A stretch of 64,000 bases of DNA from Datura wrightii. Its lineage: Eukaryota > Streptophyta > Magnoliopsida > Solanales > Solanaceae. The translations under genes and the position numbers were made by a program. Of the stretch, positions 46,698 through 58,190 are shown in pieces. Under the pieces are notes generated by a model. That model made no database searches. It was not told where the DNA came from and saw nothing but the letters and a program-made list of their open reading frames with translations. How positions within the stretch are numbered: position 1 is the first letter of the stretch; every line of letters begins with the position of its first letter. The stretch covers positions 93,769,501-93,833,500 of the forward strand of contig JASDFA010000001.1 of assembly GCA_035772735.1 (NCBI GenBank), written 5' to 3'.

Positions 46698-47918
46698 TCA
46701 GTCGAAATATTTGACTTCTTCATCTGGTGCTGCTGCCTCATCGCCCATATCTGAGTCAGCTCCATCTTCGTCATCGGACTCCACATTGGAGTCCTCACGA
46801 CGTGTCTCCTCATCAGTAGGGACATCGTCATCCGTCGGCTCCACAAAGGCTGGTCCCACTCGGCATAAGGCTCTGGCATTCTCGCCAAATGGGTAATCCA
46901 GCTCCAGCTGCCATAATTCTTCCTCGGTGGCTGGTCTCCCACCAATCCGTAGTTGCAGCATCTGCATGCCGAACATACGTGCCATGTACTGATCGTCACG
47001 AGCATGTCGCTCGCCCAAAGTCAGCACTGGCCCGTGTGTGGTGTCAGGGGCCTTAGTTTTTGTCACATCGAGGGCCCTCCGCTCCAACTACGGAATATAG
47101 TACAAAGCCTCTTCCTCAATGTCGAGGCCTCGGAGGAAGGTGGTGATGAGTCCGCCAAACCCGTATCTGTGGCCCTGGTGCAGTCTGGCTCTCTTCATGG
47201 CGGATATAATGACCGCCCCAACATTAATCTCAAGCCCTTTCATAAGGGCATACACCAAGCAGACACGGTCCCGGGTCACATCCGTCATGTGAACTCCCGG
47301 GATCAAGCACGAACACACAATCTTCAACCATATTCTGGCCTCCCTGTTCATCTGCGAATAAGGCAGAGTCTGGTGGTAACCCCTCTCCTTATGTCTACTC
47401 CATCGGGCTGTGGATCGAGCCCCACACAACGTACATCTGATGTCGACGTACGGTGGGGTGATGTTTAGCTGGCAGAGAACGTGGGCGTCTGTGTCCCACG
47501 CTCCAACGATGGCATTAAATTGGTGGGGTTCCAGAGTGACAATCTGCCCTCTGATTTTTATTGTGTGGCTTCTGATGGCCGGGTTCCAGTTTGCATAGAA
47601 TTCCCGGACCAAATGTAGGTTGCACTCCTTGGGCTCCTGAAAGATAAAGCTGAGCCCAGCTGCCTCGATTCTCTGCACAATACGTGGGAACTCCTGTGCA
47701 AGTGATTCCCGTGCAATATGTTCCTCGGGGAAGTACTTGTTTTCTTTATGTTTCGCGTACCACTTCTTCGGTTCATCGGTTACCCATCTTGTTCCGTATT
47801 GGCGGCGTTGGCCGCGCGGAACAGCTGGTGCAGCTGGGACTGCAGTGCCCAACCTCAATCTTTTCCGTCCGGTGCCTGAGGTAGAAGCACCCTTGCCCTT
47901 GTCCTGTCGACTTGCCAT
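46698..47918 (-). pseudogene. Element G ORF3, one nonsense codon
   Basis: It is the same length as element A ORF3 (406 codons from ATG at 47918) and aligned with it without gaps as far as I can follow. One TAG at 47088-47090 stands where A has CAG. The basic RKRLRL near the N-terminus and the acidic tail are kept. There is no membrane helix or signal peptide. Apart from the single stop the frame is open, consistent with recent insertion. It could give a 277-residue truncated product. The role is unknown. Confidence 0.8.
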
Positions 47919-48760
47919 TGTACCTGTCAATATATATAAACAAGCACAAAGTTAAGCTAAATACAAGTTAACTTAGGCTAAGGTCGGGTTAAACTAAGTT
48001 TACCCCACACTTAGTTCCTAACTATATTTACAATACTTCGGCAAGGATTACTCTATTTACAACCTCAAACACAAGCAACTATAAGGTATATTGCTTAGTG
48101 CGTTCACGAAAAATTTTGACAGCATAACGGTTAGCGTACTACTCAGACTTCATATAGCTACTCCCAATCCTACTATCGATAGCAATCCAATCATCGTACT
48201 TAGTAACAAAACAAAAAAACAAAAACAACAACGAAAATTCTATGTACATACAAATCTAATAATCAAACCAATTTACAAAATTTTCGCATTTTCCCCAACA
48301 ATTCGAGAATTCGTCTTCTCTTAACATTCATACAATATTTACATCGACTTATCTCAATTTACAACCACACCCCGACATCTAATTCATCAAACTATCAAGT
48401 TCCCCAATTCAATTTCAATAACTCAAGCCCTAGAATGCAATATTTCAATCAAATTCGAATTATTCACATAATCGACAAGTTCAAACGCTAATTACAACAA
48501 TCCGAACATAATCAATCACAAAATAATTCAACATCATGTTTAATTGCTACTTGGGGTGATATATTTCACCTCACATGCTCAAATTCGACTAAAATCGCCA
48601 AAAACTTGAGAGAAACGATGAAAACATACCTTTTAGTTGAAGAACCAAAGAAATTTGACGTTTTCCTTGCCTATTAGCGTGGCACGTTGGTTGGGGAGGG
48701 GGAATTGGGTGTTTTGGTCGCGGAGGAGGAGAGAAATGGGGAGAAAAGAGGCAAAATCGG
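47919..48760 (-). other. Element G ORF3 leader with candidate 5' UTR intron
   Basis: On the minus strand the donor CAACTAAAAG|GTATGTTTTC is at 48630/48629 and the acceptor ATTGACAG|GTACAATGG at 47924/47923, with the ATG five bases on. The candidate intron is 47924-48629. A purine-tract-like TAAGTGTGGGGT (minus strand) lies inside it at 48002-48013. The exon-like leader at 48640-48760 is pyrimidine-rich on the minus strand, as in A. Confidence 0.5.
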
Positions 48761-48766
48761 GGTTAA

Positions 48767-48985
48767 TTTAAAGAAAAACACGCGGGTCACCCGGCAACCC
48801 GGTGTGACCCGACACTGAATAAAGGGCAACGTGTCACGGAGGGTAACGCGGAGCCCCTCCTCCCTGACACGGAGCCAACGCGTTGGCTCTCTGGAAATTT
48901 TAAAAAATCTGATTTTGCCTTCAACGTGTCACGGAGGGTAATGCGGAGCCCCTCCTCCGTGACACGGAGCCAACGCCCCAGTGCA
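48767..48985 (-). promoter_or_regulatory. Candidate internal promoter of element G ORF3
   Basis: Two facing pairs of CGTGTCACGGAGG-type arms (about 48827-48880 and 48921-48968). Then, towards ORF3, come a GGGTCAC ... GTGACCC inverted repeat (48784-48812) and a TTTAAA box at 48767-48772. The order equals that of element A, although the arms themselves follow G's own LTR version (GGGTAACGCGGAGC beside the palindrome), suggesting that LTR and internal copies evolve together. Confidence 0.5.
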
Positions 48986-49246
48986 CTGTTTCTTCAATAA
49001 AAATTATTTTCATACCTTGCCTTATTTTTCCCGCTTCCATGCATATTTTTCTCCGTTAGACCTGAAAATCACCTCACTAAACGAAATTGGTTAGATTAAT
49101 AGATTTTCCTAACTACCATGAAAAAATACTAACTAAAACGAAAAAATTTGTACGAAGTCAAGAAAAAGTAAAATTAAAAATAAAAAATAAAAAATACAAA
49201 TTATGTACACTATACTAAAAGAAGAAAAATTGAATATTTTTCTTTT

Positions 49247-49280
49247 CACGGGTTGCCTCCCGTGCAGCGCCTGGTTTACC
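49247..49280 (-). ncRNA. Post-pol hairpin, copy in element G
   Basis: CACGGG / AGGCAA / CCCGTG on the minus strand at 49264-49247, preceded by CGCGACGGTAAACCAGGCGC, about 25 bases after the pol stop. It is the same as in element A. Confidence 0.6.
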
Positions 49281-49304
49281 GTCGCGGCTCGACGTCCATT
49301 ATGC

Positions 49305-51587
49305 TCAATTATCTACTAGGGTGAGGGATGATTTTTCACGATCCTTGTCCTCCCCCCAGTAGTGCTCAACCTCATCTGGTGGCCTTCCTGTTAACTCTCG
49401 GGAATCATTCATTATATTAGCATTCCCATGATCAATCACATTGATCACCGAGAGTTCCTCATTTACAATCGGGAGCTTGGGTGCTTTGTACACGTCAAAA
49501 ACTTCTATCTTGTCATGTGCCCGCATTGTAAGTTGACCCGCAGCTACATCAATTAATGCTTTTCCGGTTGCCAAAAAGGGACGACCCAAAATAAATGGGA
49601 CTTCAGCATCTGGTTCAAAGTCCAGAACAATAAAATCGACCGAAAAAATGAGGGAACCCACTTGCACTAACACATCCTCAACAATACCATCCGGTTTAGC
49701 TAAGGACCTGTCCGCTAGCTGCAAGATTACCGTTGTAGGTCTAGGACTCCCTAGACCTAACTTTCTGAATACCGAAGATGGCATCAGATTTATACTTGCC
49801 CCCAAGTCGGATAATCCACGAGCTCGGATACTTTGCCCAATAGTCAGCTGGATAGTAAAACTTCCAGGGTCTTTCAGTTTCGTGGGCATTCTATTCTGAA
49901 TCCGGGAAGTGCATTCCTCCGTTAAAGCCACCGTAGCATACTCAGTCAAACGACTTTTGTTAGCCACGATGTCTTTAATATATTTTGCATACTTTGGCAC
50001 TCCCTGCAAGACATCAACAAGAGGTAAGTTAACATGTACCTGTTTAAGCACCTCCATAAATTTCTTGAAACACGCCTCCTCCTTGTGTTTCTTAAGTCGT
50101 TGAGGGAACGGGGGTGGAGGCCTTTCTGATTCTACTTCTTTAGTCTTCCCCCTATCAGAACTTTGTTCATCCTCAACTTCTGCTGCTCCTGACTTTTGAG
50201 GCGGTCTTTCCGGTTCCACCTCCTTCAACTGTAAACCACTCCTCGTGGTCACTGCATTAACCTGCTTCGGATTAGGATCCGTGTCGCTAGGTAGTCCTCC
50301 TCTGGGTCTTGTATTTTGGGCACTAGCAAATTGCCCAAACTGATATTCAAGAGCCTTGGTCGCCAACTGATTGTTCTTCACTTCGGCTGCCAATTTAACA
50401 TAGTCAGCCTGCAATTGTGCCTGATTCGCGATCATGGTTTTGAACATCTCCTCAATGGTAGGTGATGGTGGTGGAGGAGGGGCATTGTGATTTCTGAATT
50501 GAGCTTGATAGTTTTGTTGCCCTCCTTGATTTCTCTGCATACCCTGACCAGAACTTTGGCCTTGTTGGTTGTTGCTACCCCACGAAAAATTCGGATGGTT
50601 CCTCCAATTTGAGTTGTAGCCACTACCAAACTGCTGCTGATTTCTCTGTGCATTGCCCACAAAGTTAACAGAATCAGGATTTGCACCACAACATTCAGCT
50701 GAATGCTCACTACTACCACACACTTCACACCACATCTATTGGACCGCATTGACTGAACCTGAAGGCTGGTTCAAATTCATATTGCTGAAGTAGTTGTTTA
50801 ACTGATTTTGCAAAGTGGCTATCTGTGCAGCGATAGCTGTAAACCCATCCACTTCAAGCACTCCCGCTGCTTTCCTTGCTCCACCTCTTGAAGAATCTGC
50901 ATTCCATTCTGGATTGCCTTGTGAAATTCGGTTGAGCAAAGTGTACAGCTCCTCATAGGTCTTTTCCAGCGCTTGCCCTCCAGCTGCTGAATCTAACAGC
51001 ATTTTAGTGTGGGGTTCCAAACCCTCAATAAATGTGTGTACCAACACCTCATTGGACTGATGATGATGAGGATAGTCCCGCAACATGGATTTAAATCTTT
51101 CCCAGGCTTGATATAAATTTTCTCCCTCCCTCTGTTTAAAACTTAGAATTTGACTTCTAAGTGTGGCTGTTTTACCAGAAGGGAAAAATCTAATTAAAAA
51201 CTTCCGTGCAAGATCATCCCACGTTGATATAGAGTTGGGTGGTTCAGCTTTTAACCACCTCTTGGCTTCACCAAGTAAGGAAAATGGAAATAAGGTGAGC
51301 CGAACATAATCAGGTGACACTCCAGCGGGTATATAAGTGTCACTTATCTCCAAAACGTTTTGGAGATGTTGTTGTGGATCTTCGTGAGGGAGACCGGTAA
51401 ATTGCCCGCTTGTGTGCAAGAGTTGCACCATATTCTGCTTTAATTCAAACCTCCCTCCAGGCTCTGGTTTGCGGATGCTAGAATGTACATTGTTAGCGTG
51501 TGGGATTGCCACCTCGCGAACCGGCCTTGCTGCTGCTTCATCGGGCACTAACACTGCCCTCACAACTGGTGGATTTTGTTGATCCAT
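49305..51587 (-). pseudogene. gag-pro: Element G gag-protease joined to pol's last codons, one nonsense codon
   Basis: One frame of about 760 codons from ATG 51587 to the stop at 49305, interrupted by one TAG at 50736-50738. A conserved non-ATG frame extends upstream to about 51700 with a CTG GCA AGG start like that of A. Parts: capsid-like region (FLIRFFPSGKTA), zinc-knuckle-like CEVCGSSEHSAECC, Gly/Gln/Asn-rich linker, TTRSG motif, and protease LSDLGASINLMPS. After FDVYKAPKLPIVNEELSVIN the frame jumps to VEHYWGEDKDREKSSLTLVD, which in element A is the very end of pol. RT, RNase H and integrase are therefore deleted and the frame is kept. It would supply gag and protease but no cDNA synthesis or integration. 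Confidence 0.88.
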
Positions 51588-51816
51588 AATAGATTGTCGG
51601 AACAACTGCAGCTTCTTTTGTAGAGCTTCTCTACGTTGACTATGAAATTCATGTTCAGGCTCTAAGTAAGATTCCACCAGCTCCGTGTCCCTTGCCAGTG
51701 TTCACAGAAACAAAATCTGCGAATTACAGGCTAAGACCAAGTTATTAACACTTAAGAAAATAAAAATAAAAATACAGTAAATTTACACTAAACAGAATTT
51801 CACAAATCGCCTAGCC

Positions 51817-51834
51817 TCCCCGGCAACGGCGCCA
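51817..51834 (-). other. Element G primer-binding site
   Basis: TGGCGCCGTTGCCGGGGA on the minus strand, the canonical Athila-type site, six bases from the LTR. Confidence 0.92.
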
Positions 51835-51840
51835 AAAACT

Positions 51841-53278
51841 TGTTCGGTGGGTTGTTGGGGTTATAAAACCGACACGCAAGTGCACGTGGTCAAACAAGTA
51901 ATAAAGTGGCTAAGTAAGCCAAGTATCGATCCAAGGAGGCTCAGGGTATGTAAAAATTGCCTAAGTATACTATATTCTTATTTTACTTCTAACTATGCTA
52001 ACAACAACGTAACCAACAATTAATTGAGTTTTTGTTTATAAAATATATACTAAAACTATTAACAATTATTTACTATGAATTTAAACTATGGATATGAGCA
52101 TGCCAAGGTTAAGAACAAGTAATGAATTCGATTGTAATAATAATTCGGTTAATCTCTTCTTCATGTTGCTAGCCAAGAACATTAGCCTAGAAATTAAAAC
52201 TCTCGTATTTAATTTCACTTAAGAATCATAAACCATTCGTCTACATTTCTGTGATCAAATGCAATTTACGACCTAGCAATACAATTCCGGTTCCTAAATT
52301 GACTAATACGTCTTTCAAGTATATTTCTATTAGGAAAGCACATCAAAACCCAATTTTCCCAAATCAAGTTAAGAACAATACCCTATTAATTCACAACTTT
52401 CCAATTTCTTGCTCTCTCGAGTGAAATTGGACTTTTTAGATGTACATTAATGTCGACCAAGCACTAATGCAGTAAGAACAAGAATTAATAGAACAACATG
52501 AAAGAAGAAGAAGAAAACCATATCATTTACAATCAAAATTCACTGCACATGTTCAAAACCTTAGCAAGGAAGAGAATTAGCCACTCATTTGTGGATTGAT
52601 CATCCTAAAACAAGTGTAAATCATACATACAATTGATTGAAAGAAGAAAGGAAGAGAAGAAATCTCTTAGCTTTTTCGTCCCTCAACTGCTGCTAACCCA
52701 CGTCCTAGCTCCACCAAGTCTGAACTAAAACTGAACTAATTAAAATAAACCTAAGTGTGCTATTTATACTAGAGGGAAATTTTTCCCGGAATAACAAGCA
52801 ACGTGTCACGGAGGTCAACGCGGAGCACTGCCTCCATGACACAGCGTGGACGCGGACCTTCACTGGAAATCCAGGGTCCGGTAAATTAGCCTCAACGTGG
52901 CACGGAGGCCAACACGGAGGCCTATCTCCGTGCCACGAAGCTGTCGCGAGGCCTCACTGGAATTTGCCATTTAATTCCCTCTCCAGGCAGTGTGCCTCTG
53001 CGATGGTAGCGTGGCACGGCTCCATCGCGGAGCCCCTATAATTTGTGCATTCCAATGTCTTTTCCACGCTCGTATCCAAGTCCAACTCCGATATAGTTCC
53101 AACATTCATTTTAGCTTCTAAAAATCATATTTACCTGCAAAACAAATGCCAATCATGTTGGTTAGTATAAATTCACATTTTATTACCAATTACATGACAA
53201 TATATACACATTGCACACAAACAAGGCGAAAATAATACGTTTGAGTATCACTTGGGCATATAAATCTGCCCAAGATCA
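51841..53278 (-). repeat. Element G 5' LTR
   Basis: 1438 bp, TGATCTTGGGCAG (53278) to CCCACCGAACA (51841) on the minus strand. The TATA box is at 52760-52768 and the U3 palindromes at about 52798-53036. It is nearly identical to the 3' LTR. Confidence 0.93.
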
Positions 53279-55411
53279 TCTATGTGCTCCTAGCCGTAAA
53301 GTGAATACTTCTCCCTTCTGGGCTTCTGAAAAATAGCAAGTTTTCGACCGTTTTTCGATAAGCCTAAGTTTAGGCTATAATTATATCGAAAGTGACGTCA
53401 TCCTTCAGAATAGTGTTGTATTTAGTACTATTTGACGTGTATATGAATGTAGTTGGGAGAAATAGTTGGAGTACTGACCGAGCCTCGTCCGACAGATGGA
53501 TAACTCGAGGTTAAGGTATGTAAAGCTATTTCCTTCGGCAAGTTAGTAGCTTTAGCCTTGTATAGTACCATAAACTCCGTAGTAGAATTCCCGGAAGTTG
53601 AATGTTAAGTATTGTGCAAGTTCAGTAAACCTAGTTTGCATTGTGATATCATATTCAGTCTAAAAGTTAGAAAAGCATATGCCCAAGGGCAAGTTAGTAG
53701 TTCAGATTCAATACAGCCTATTATGTGAATAGCAAGCAAGTTGTAGAATAAAAAGGAATAGATTTTCATAATAACAGTCACTAAAGAAAGATCAGATAGA
53801 CAGACAGTTTTGGCTACAGATTAGCCATTCAGACAGATAGTATCTTGGCTACAAATTAGCCATACAATTAAACGGAGAGTACATAATCAGTATAGTCAGT
53901 AAAGAATCAGTTCGGTATAGAAACAGATCAGAATAAGAAGTTAGAATCCAGACAGTCTTTTCAGTTATACATGCTTGCTATTTCTATGTGTTATTTGTTT
54001 GTTGAGACTTGTTGTGGCATGTGGGCACCCTTTTAGCATCCCCACCGCCCCTGGGTTATAGCTGTGTCGATACCAGATTCAGATACCGCCACCAGCTGGG
54101 CGATGTCGTTTTCCTAGAGGACGATGATGGCCGACCACCATGATAATACGGTCCAGACCACCCTTCTTACAGGGGTAGTACAGTTTACTCTGCGCAGAGC
54201 CAGTCCACCCTGTTTACAGGGGCAGAACACTCTGTGTGCGCTTGTGGCCAGTGGCAGTTTCAGATACAGATTTTATAAAATTACCCTGTTGCGTGCTTGC
54301 ACCCAGGGGCAGTTTTTATTACACACCCCGTGTACACTTGCGCCCAGAGGCAGGAGTCTTCGGACTCAGACACAGTTTATTGTCAGAGGCCAAGGCCTGA
54401 GCTACGTACCCAAGGGGACCGGTAGGAGGAGCTCACAGTTGTCAGATGAATGGAGTGACTTATTTTTGGTTTGTTTAGACCTGGGTAGGGGTAAATAGAT
54501 TGTGTGTTGGTTGGCACCTTCCGGCTTATGGGGGTCGGTCAGGTATTGTGTGTATTTATATGTATACCTATATTTGCTATTAGATACTAATAGACAGGAG
54601 GACGACATGTCATATGGTACGCTCAATTTAGTTATAGAATAAATAAACTCTCGCTAGTTATTCTCAGCTAGATAGATCAGCTACTTTCTGCTTATATCTC
54701 ATGTTACTGTTGTTATTCATTTCAGTTGTGTATTTCAGTTGCTTTACATGCTCAGTACCTGTGGTACTGACGCCCAGTGGGGCGTTGCATTACTTGCTTG
54801 CAGGTACTCATAGACGAGGAGGCGACCCCTCGTGATTCTAGTCAGCAATTGAGTATTCAGCTCCTGTCATCCGGAGTCTGAATTCTAGAGGTGTATTTCA
54901 TTTTCTTTTGTTGTACAGTACGGGTAGGTCGGGGCCCTGTCCCGATCATTTCTATTGTTATTCTTAGAGGCTTGCAGTCTGTATATATTTCCCTGTGGTC
55001 AGTCGAGCCGGTCGTGTGAGGCCGTGCAACTTGTTATAGTTATTTGTTATTTCCATTCCTATTGGGCGTGTGTGGCCATAATCAGTCAGTAGTGGTGACC
55101 TTGCCGGTCACGTAATTAGTTAGCATGTTATTGTTGAGTTACAGAGAACTAGACAGCATGGTGGCCTTGTCGGCTCGCATAGGTTCCCCTAGAGTAGTAT
55201 GTTTCTGGTTAGCTGTCATTACAGGTACATGTGGCTATAGGCCAATGGGACGGGGGCTGTGTTTACAGCCGTTATATAGCCCTTTGTTTCTAGAAATTTG
55301 AGTTAGAGCCATCCAGGCACCAGATGTGCTTAGGCTCACCAGATAGCAGTCTAGGTCCTACTAGGGCACCAGGTGCCAGTCATACCCTCCAAGGCGGGGC
55401 GTGACAACCAA

Positions 55412-57483
55412 CTTAGTGCTTAACTGGGAAAAGTGCCATTTCATTTTCAAAGAAGGTATAGTGCTAGGCCATAAGATTTCTGGTAAGGGTATTGAGGTGG
55501 ACCGAGCTAAGATCGAAGTAATTGCTAGTCTACCACCTCCAATTTTTGTGAAAGGTGTTCGAAGCTTTTTGGGTCATGCAGGGTTTTATAGGAGATTCAT
55601 CAAGGACTCCTCAAAGATTGCACATTCTTTATGTAAACTGCTTGAGAAAAAGGTGAAGTTTGTTTTTGATGAGGCATGTCTGAAGGCTTTTGAATTTCTA
55701 AAAGAGAGATTGACCACTGCCTTGATTATAGTGGCACCTGACTGGTCTTTATTGTTCGAGTTTATATAAGATGCTTATGGAGTGGCCCTAGGAGCTATGT
55801 TGGGTCAGAGGCGTGAAACGATTTTCCATCCTATTTATTATGCTAGCAAGGCTCTTAATGCAGCTCAGAAAAATTACCTCTTGGTAGAATAGGAGTTGTT
55901 GGCTGTAGTTATGGAATTCGTGATGTTTCAGGCGTACTTGCTTGGATCTAAGGAGATAGTTCATAAAGACCATGCATCTTTGAGATATCTAATGGCAAAG
56001 AAGGATGCCAAGCCATGATCGATTCGATGGGTTCTACTTCTACAAGTTTTCGAGTTCAAGGTAAAAGATCGGAAAGGGACCGAAAACTAGGTGGCAAATC
56101 ATTTATCAAGACTGGAACCAGATGCAGCACTTCGTGATGAGCTTGACATAGATGATGCATTCACCAACGAGCAGGTTTTAGCTGCCTCACAAGATCTCAC
56201 CCATGGTTTGTAGACTTCGCAAATTATCTGGTGAATTATGTTGTACTAGAGCACTTATCTTTCACCAGTGGAAGAAGTTCATGTCTGACATGCGAATGTT
56301 TTTCTAGTATGAGCCTTACTTATTCCGTATATGTGCTGATGGGGTGATTCGAAGATGCGTGCCAGAGGTGGAGATGTTGAGCATATTGGAGGCCTGCCAC
56401 TCATCCCCTGTTGGGGGTCACCACAGCGGGATTTGCACAGCCCACAAGATTCTACAATATGGGTACTATTGGCCAACCATTCACCAGGATACGCATGAAC
56501 TTGCGAAGGCATGGGATGCATGCCAAAGGCAAGGATGCATATCAAAAAGGCATGAGCTTCCTCTTACTTCCATCCTTGTCATAGAGTTATTTGATGTATG
56601 GGGCATTGATTTCATGGGCCCATTTGTGAGATCAAATGGGATGAAGTACATACTTTTTGCTGTGGACTATGTTTCGAAATGGGTGAAGGCAGTTGCACTT
56701 CCAAATAATGAAGGGAAGAGTGTCATAGCATTCTTAAGCAGAATATTTTTGTCAGATTTTGGACTCCCAGAGCCATCATTAGTGATGGGGGTTCACACTT
56801 ATGCAACCGGTTGTTTTGTACTTTATTGGAAAAATATGGGGTGAAAAACAGGGTGGCAACACCCTATCATCCAAACTCTAATGGACAAGTTGAAGTCTCC
56901 AACTGGGAAATAAAGACCATCTTAGCGAAGACTGTAGATGCTAACCAGATAGATTGGTCTAGGAAGCTAGATGATGCTTTATGGGCTTATTGGACCGCAT
57001 TAAGGACTCCTATAGGTATGTCTCCGTATCAGTTTGTATATGGGAAAGCATGTCATCTCCCGGTTGAACTTGAGCACAAAATATATGGGCGCTCAAGAAA
57101 TTGAATTTGAACTGGAGCGAAGCTGCCAACTTGAGGCTTTATCAGTTAAATGAGCTAGATGAATTTTATTTGAAAGCCTATGAGAGTTCTGAAATTTATT
57201 AACTAGTGGTGAAAATTCAGCATGACTGGAAGATTGAGAAGAGAGAGTTCAGACCAGGTGATATGGTGTTACTATTAAATTCTAGGTTTCGCTTGTCTCC
57301 TGGCCAATTGAAGTCCAAATGGTTGGGGGATTTTCGAGTGGTTCAAGTATTCTCCCATAGGCGAATTTAACTGGAAAACCATGAAGGTAAACGATTTAAA
57401 GTCATTGATCAATGGGTGAAAGCATATTTGGGGAAGAACGAAAAAATAAAGCTGGTGGATCTCTGGGCTATGGGTAAAATTTG
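55412..57483 (+). pseudogene. pol: Element D RT end, RNase H and integrase, broken
   Basis: It continues D's RT after element F (LVLNWEKCHFIFKEGIVLGHK, SFLGHAGFYRRFIKD). RNase H (about 55750-56110) has YASKALNAAQKNY and stops near 55768, 55890 and 56018. Integrase has GGHHSG ... CQRQGC (zinc finger, about 56410-56540) and IDFMGPF, a frameshift near 56760 at the IISDGGSH position, and GQVEVSNWE (about 56884-56910). The C-terminal part has stops near 57104 and 57200 and ends with ...WAMGKI at 57483. No chromodomain. Similarity to A is clear but distant. Confidence 0.9.
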
Positions 57484-57532
57484 AGTAATCCGAGGACTTG
57501 CGTTGTGATCGTGATATTAAATTAGGCACTGC

Positions 57533-57632
57533 ATGGGAGACAACCCATAGAGGTGTTTTGATGAAGTCTGAGTAGTCAAAATACCCGTGTTGTGCCGCGA
57601 CGTTAAATCAAGTGCTTGGGAGGCAACCCAAG
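57533..57632 (+). ncRNA. Post-pol hairpins, two tandem copies in element D
   Basis: First copy: ATGGG / AGACAA / CCCAT at 57533-57548. Second copy: CGCGACGTTAAATCAAG, then CTTGGG / AGGCAA / CCCAAG at 57615-57632. Stem sequences differ from each other and from A and G (CACGGG / CCCGTG), yet all remain paired, while the loop is kept. That is a covariation signal. Confidence 0.6.
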
Positions 57633-57739
57633 TTGTAATTGTAAGAAAAATATAGTGTTGACATGTGTTGATGTGTGCAAGTGATAAAGATGCGAAATTT
57701 GAAGCTAAAAGCAAAAATTTTAACTTTAGTTGTTAGTGT

Positions 57740-58190
57740 CAAAAAGCATCGAACGAGTCGTCATCTGAACAAATGACACGTTCAGTAGATCGTGGTCACT
57801 GCCACAGAAAACCATGCAGACAACGGTTGACCAAATGAGTCGTTGCCAGTGACAATGAATCATGGGGTCTTCCGTTAAGTCTACTAGATCAAATACGGAA
57901 TTAAGATGAAAAAGGTGACAATGAATGACTTAACGAATCGTTGGGTGACCCAATGATTCGTCAAGTGACCCATCATGAAGCTACTGCAGTTCAAGGCCTA
58001 CAACTCATGCCACGACTCGTTAGGTATCACCACGAGTGTTTACATGAGTCGTTAGGTTCTCAAATAAGATTTTGATCGATTTAATTTAAGAAAGAACCAA
58101 ACGGAGTCGTGGTTTCGTCTAATGACTCGTTACGTGGGTCATGGTTTACTTTAAGTAAAATATTCATTTGACCCGACCCACATTTAAATA
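57740..58190 (+). promoter_or_regulatory. Candidate internal promoter of element D ORF3
   Basis: ACGAGTCGT variants are found near 57747, 57837, 57934, 57950, 58014, 58048, 58108 and 58123, followed by ATTTAAATA at 58182-58190. The motif is D's own U3 type. This mirrors A and G, where the internal cluster is of their U3 type. Confidence 0.45.

Larger units (their letters stand above)
43353..53278 (-). mobile_element. Element G: young Athila-like element lacking RT, RNase H and integrase
   Basis: This is a complete 9.9 kb element on the minus strand with TCTAT duplications (43348-43352, 53279-53283). In its own order it has 5' LTR 53278-51841, intact primer site, gag-protease ORF with pol's last codons attached (51587-49305), hairpin, internal promoter-like cluster, intron-like leader, ORF3 (47918-46698), 3' noncoding region, polypurine tract and 3' LTR 44791-43353. 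It is closely related to element A over all of these, but about 3 kb of RT, RNase H and integrase is missing. The LTRs are nearly identical by eye, so insertion was recent. Confidence 0.93.
35589..55406 (+). mobile_element. Element F: Tekay/Del-like element with replaced gag-RT region, carrying nested element G
   Basis: Complete with LTRs and ACCAA duplications (35584-35588 and 55407-55411). The parts are 5' LTR 35589-38221, primer site 38226-38237, an unrecognised 2.7 kb, an RNase H end with integrase and chromodomain (40940-42602), polypurine tract 42859-42870, and 3' LTR from 42871, split by element G at 43353-53278. Without G it is about 9.9 kb. It is related to element B through its LTR ends, integrase and chromodomain, but its gag, protease and RT are not recognisable, so it should be non-autonomous. 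Confidence 0.92.
42871..55406 (+). repeat. Element F 3' LTR, split by element G
   Basis: The parts are 42871-43352 and 53284-55406 (53279-53283 is the second TCTAT copy). It starts TGTTATACCCTGTAAATTCCC and ends GGCGGGGCGTGACA. It matches the 5' LTR, apart from one 27-bp unit fewer and scattered substitutions. Confidence 0.92.

Noticed and set aside
50736..50738. The TAG in G gag as programmed readthrough
   Set aside because: Element A has a sense codon at this position and the TAG lies before the zinc knuckle and not at a gag-pol border; a chance nonsense change is simpler.
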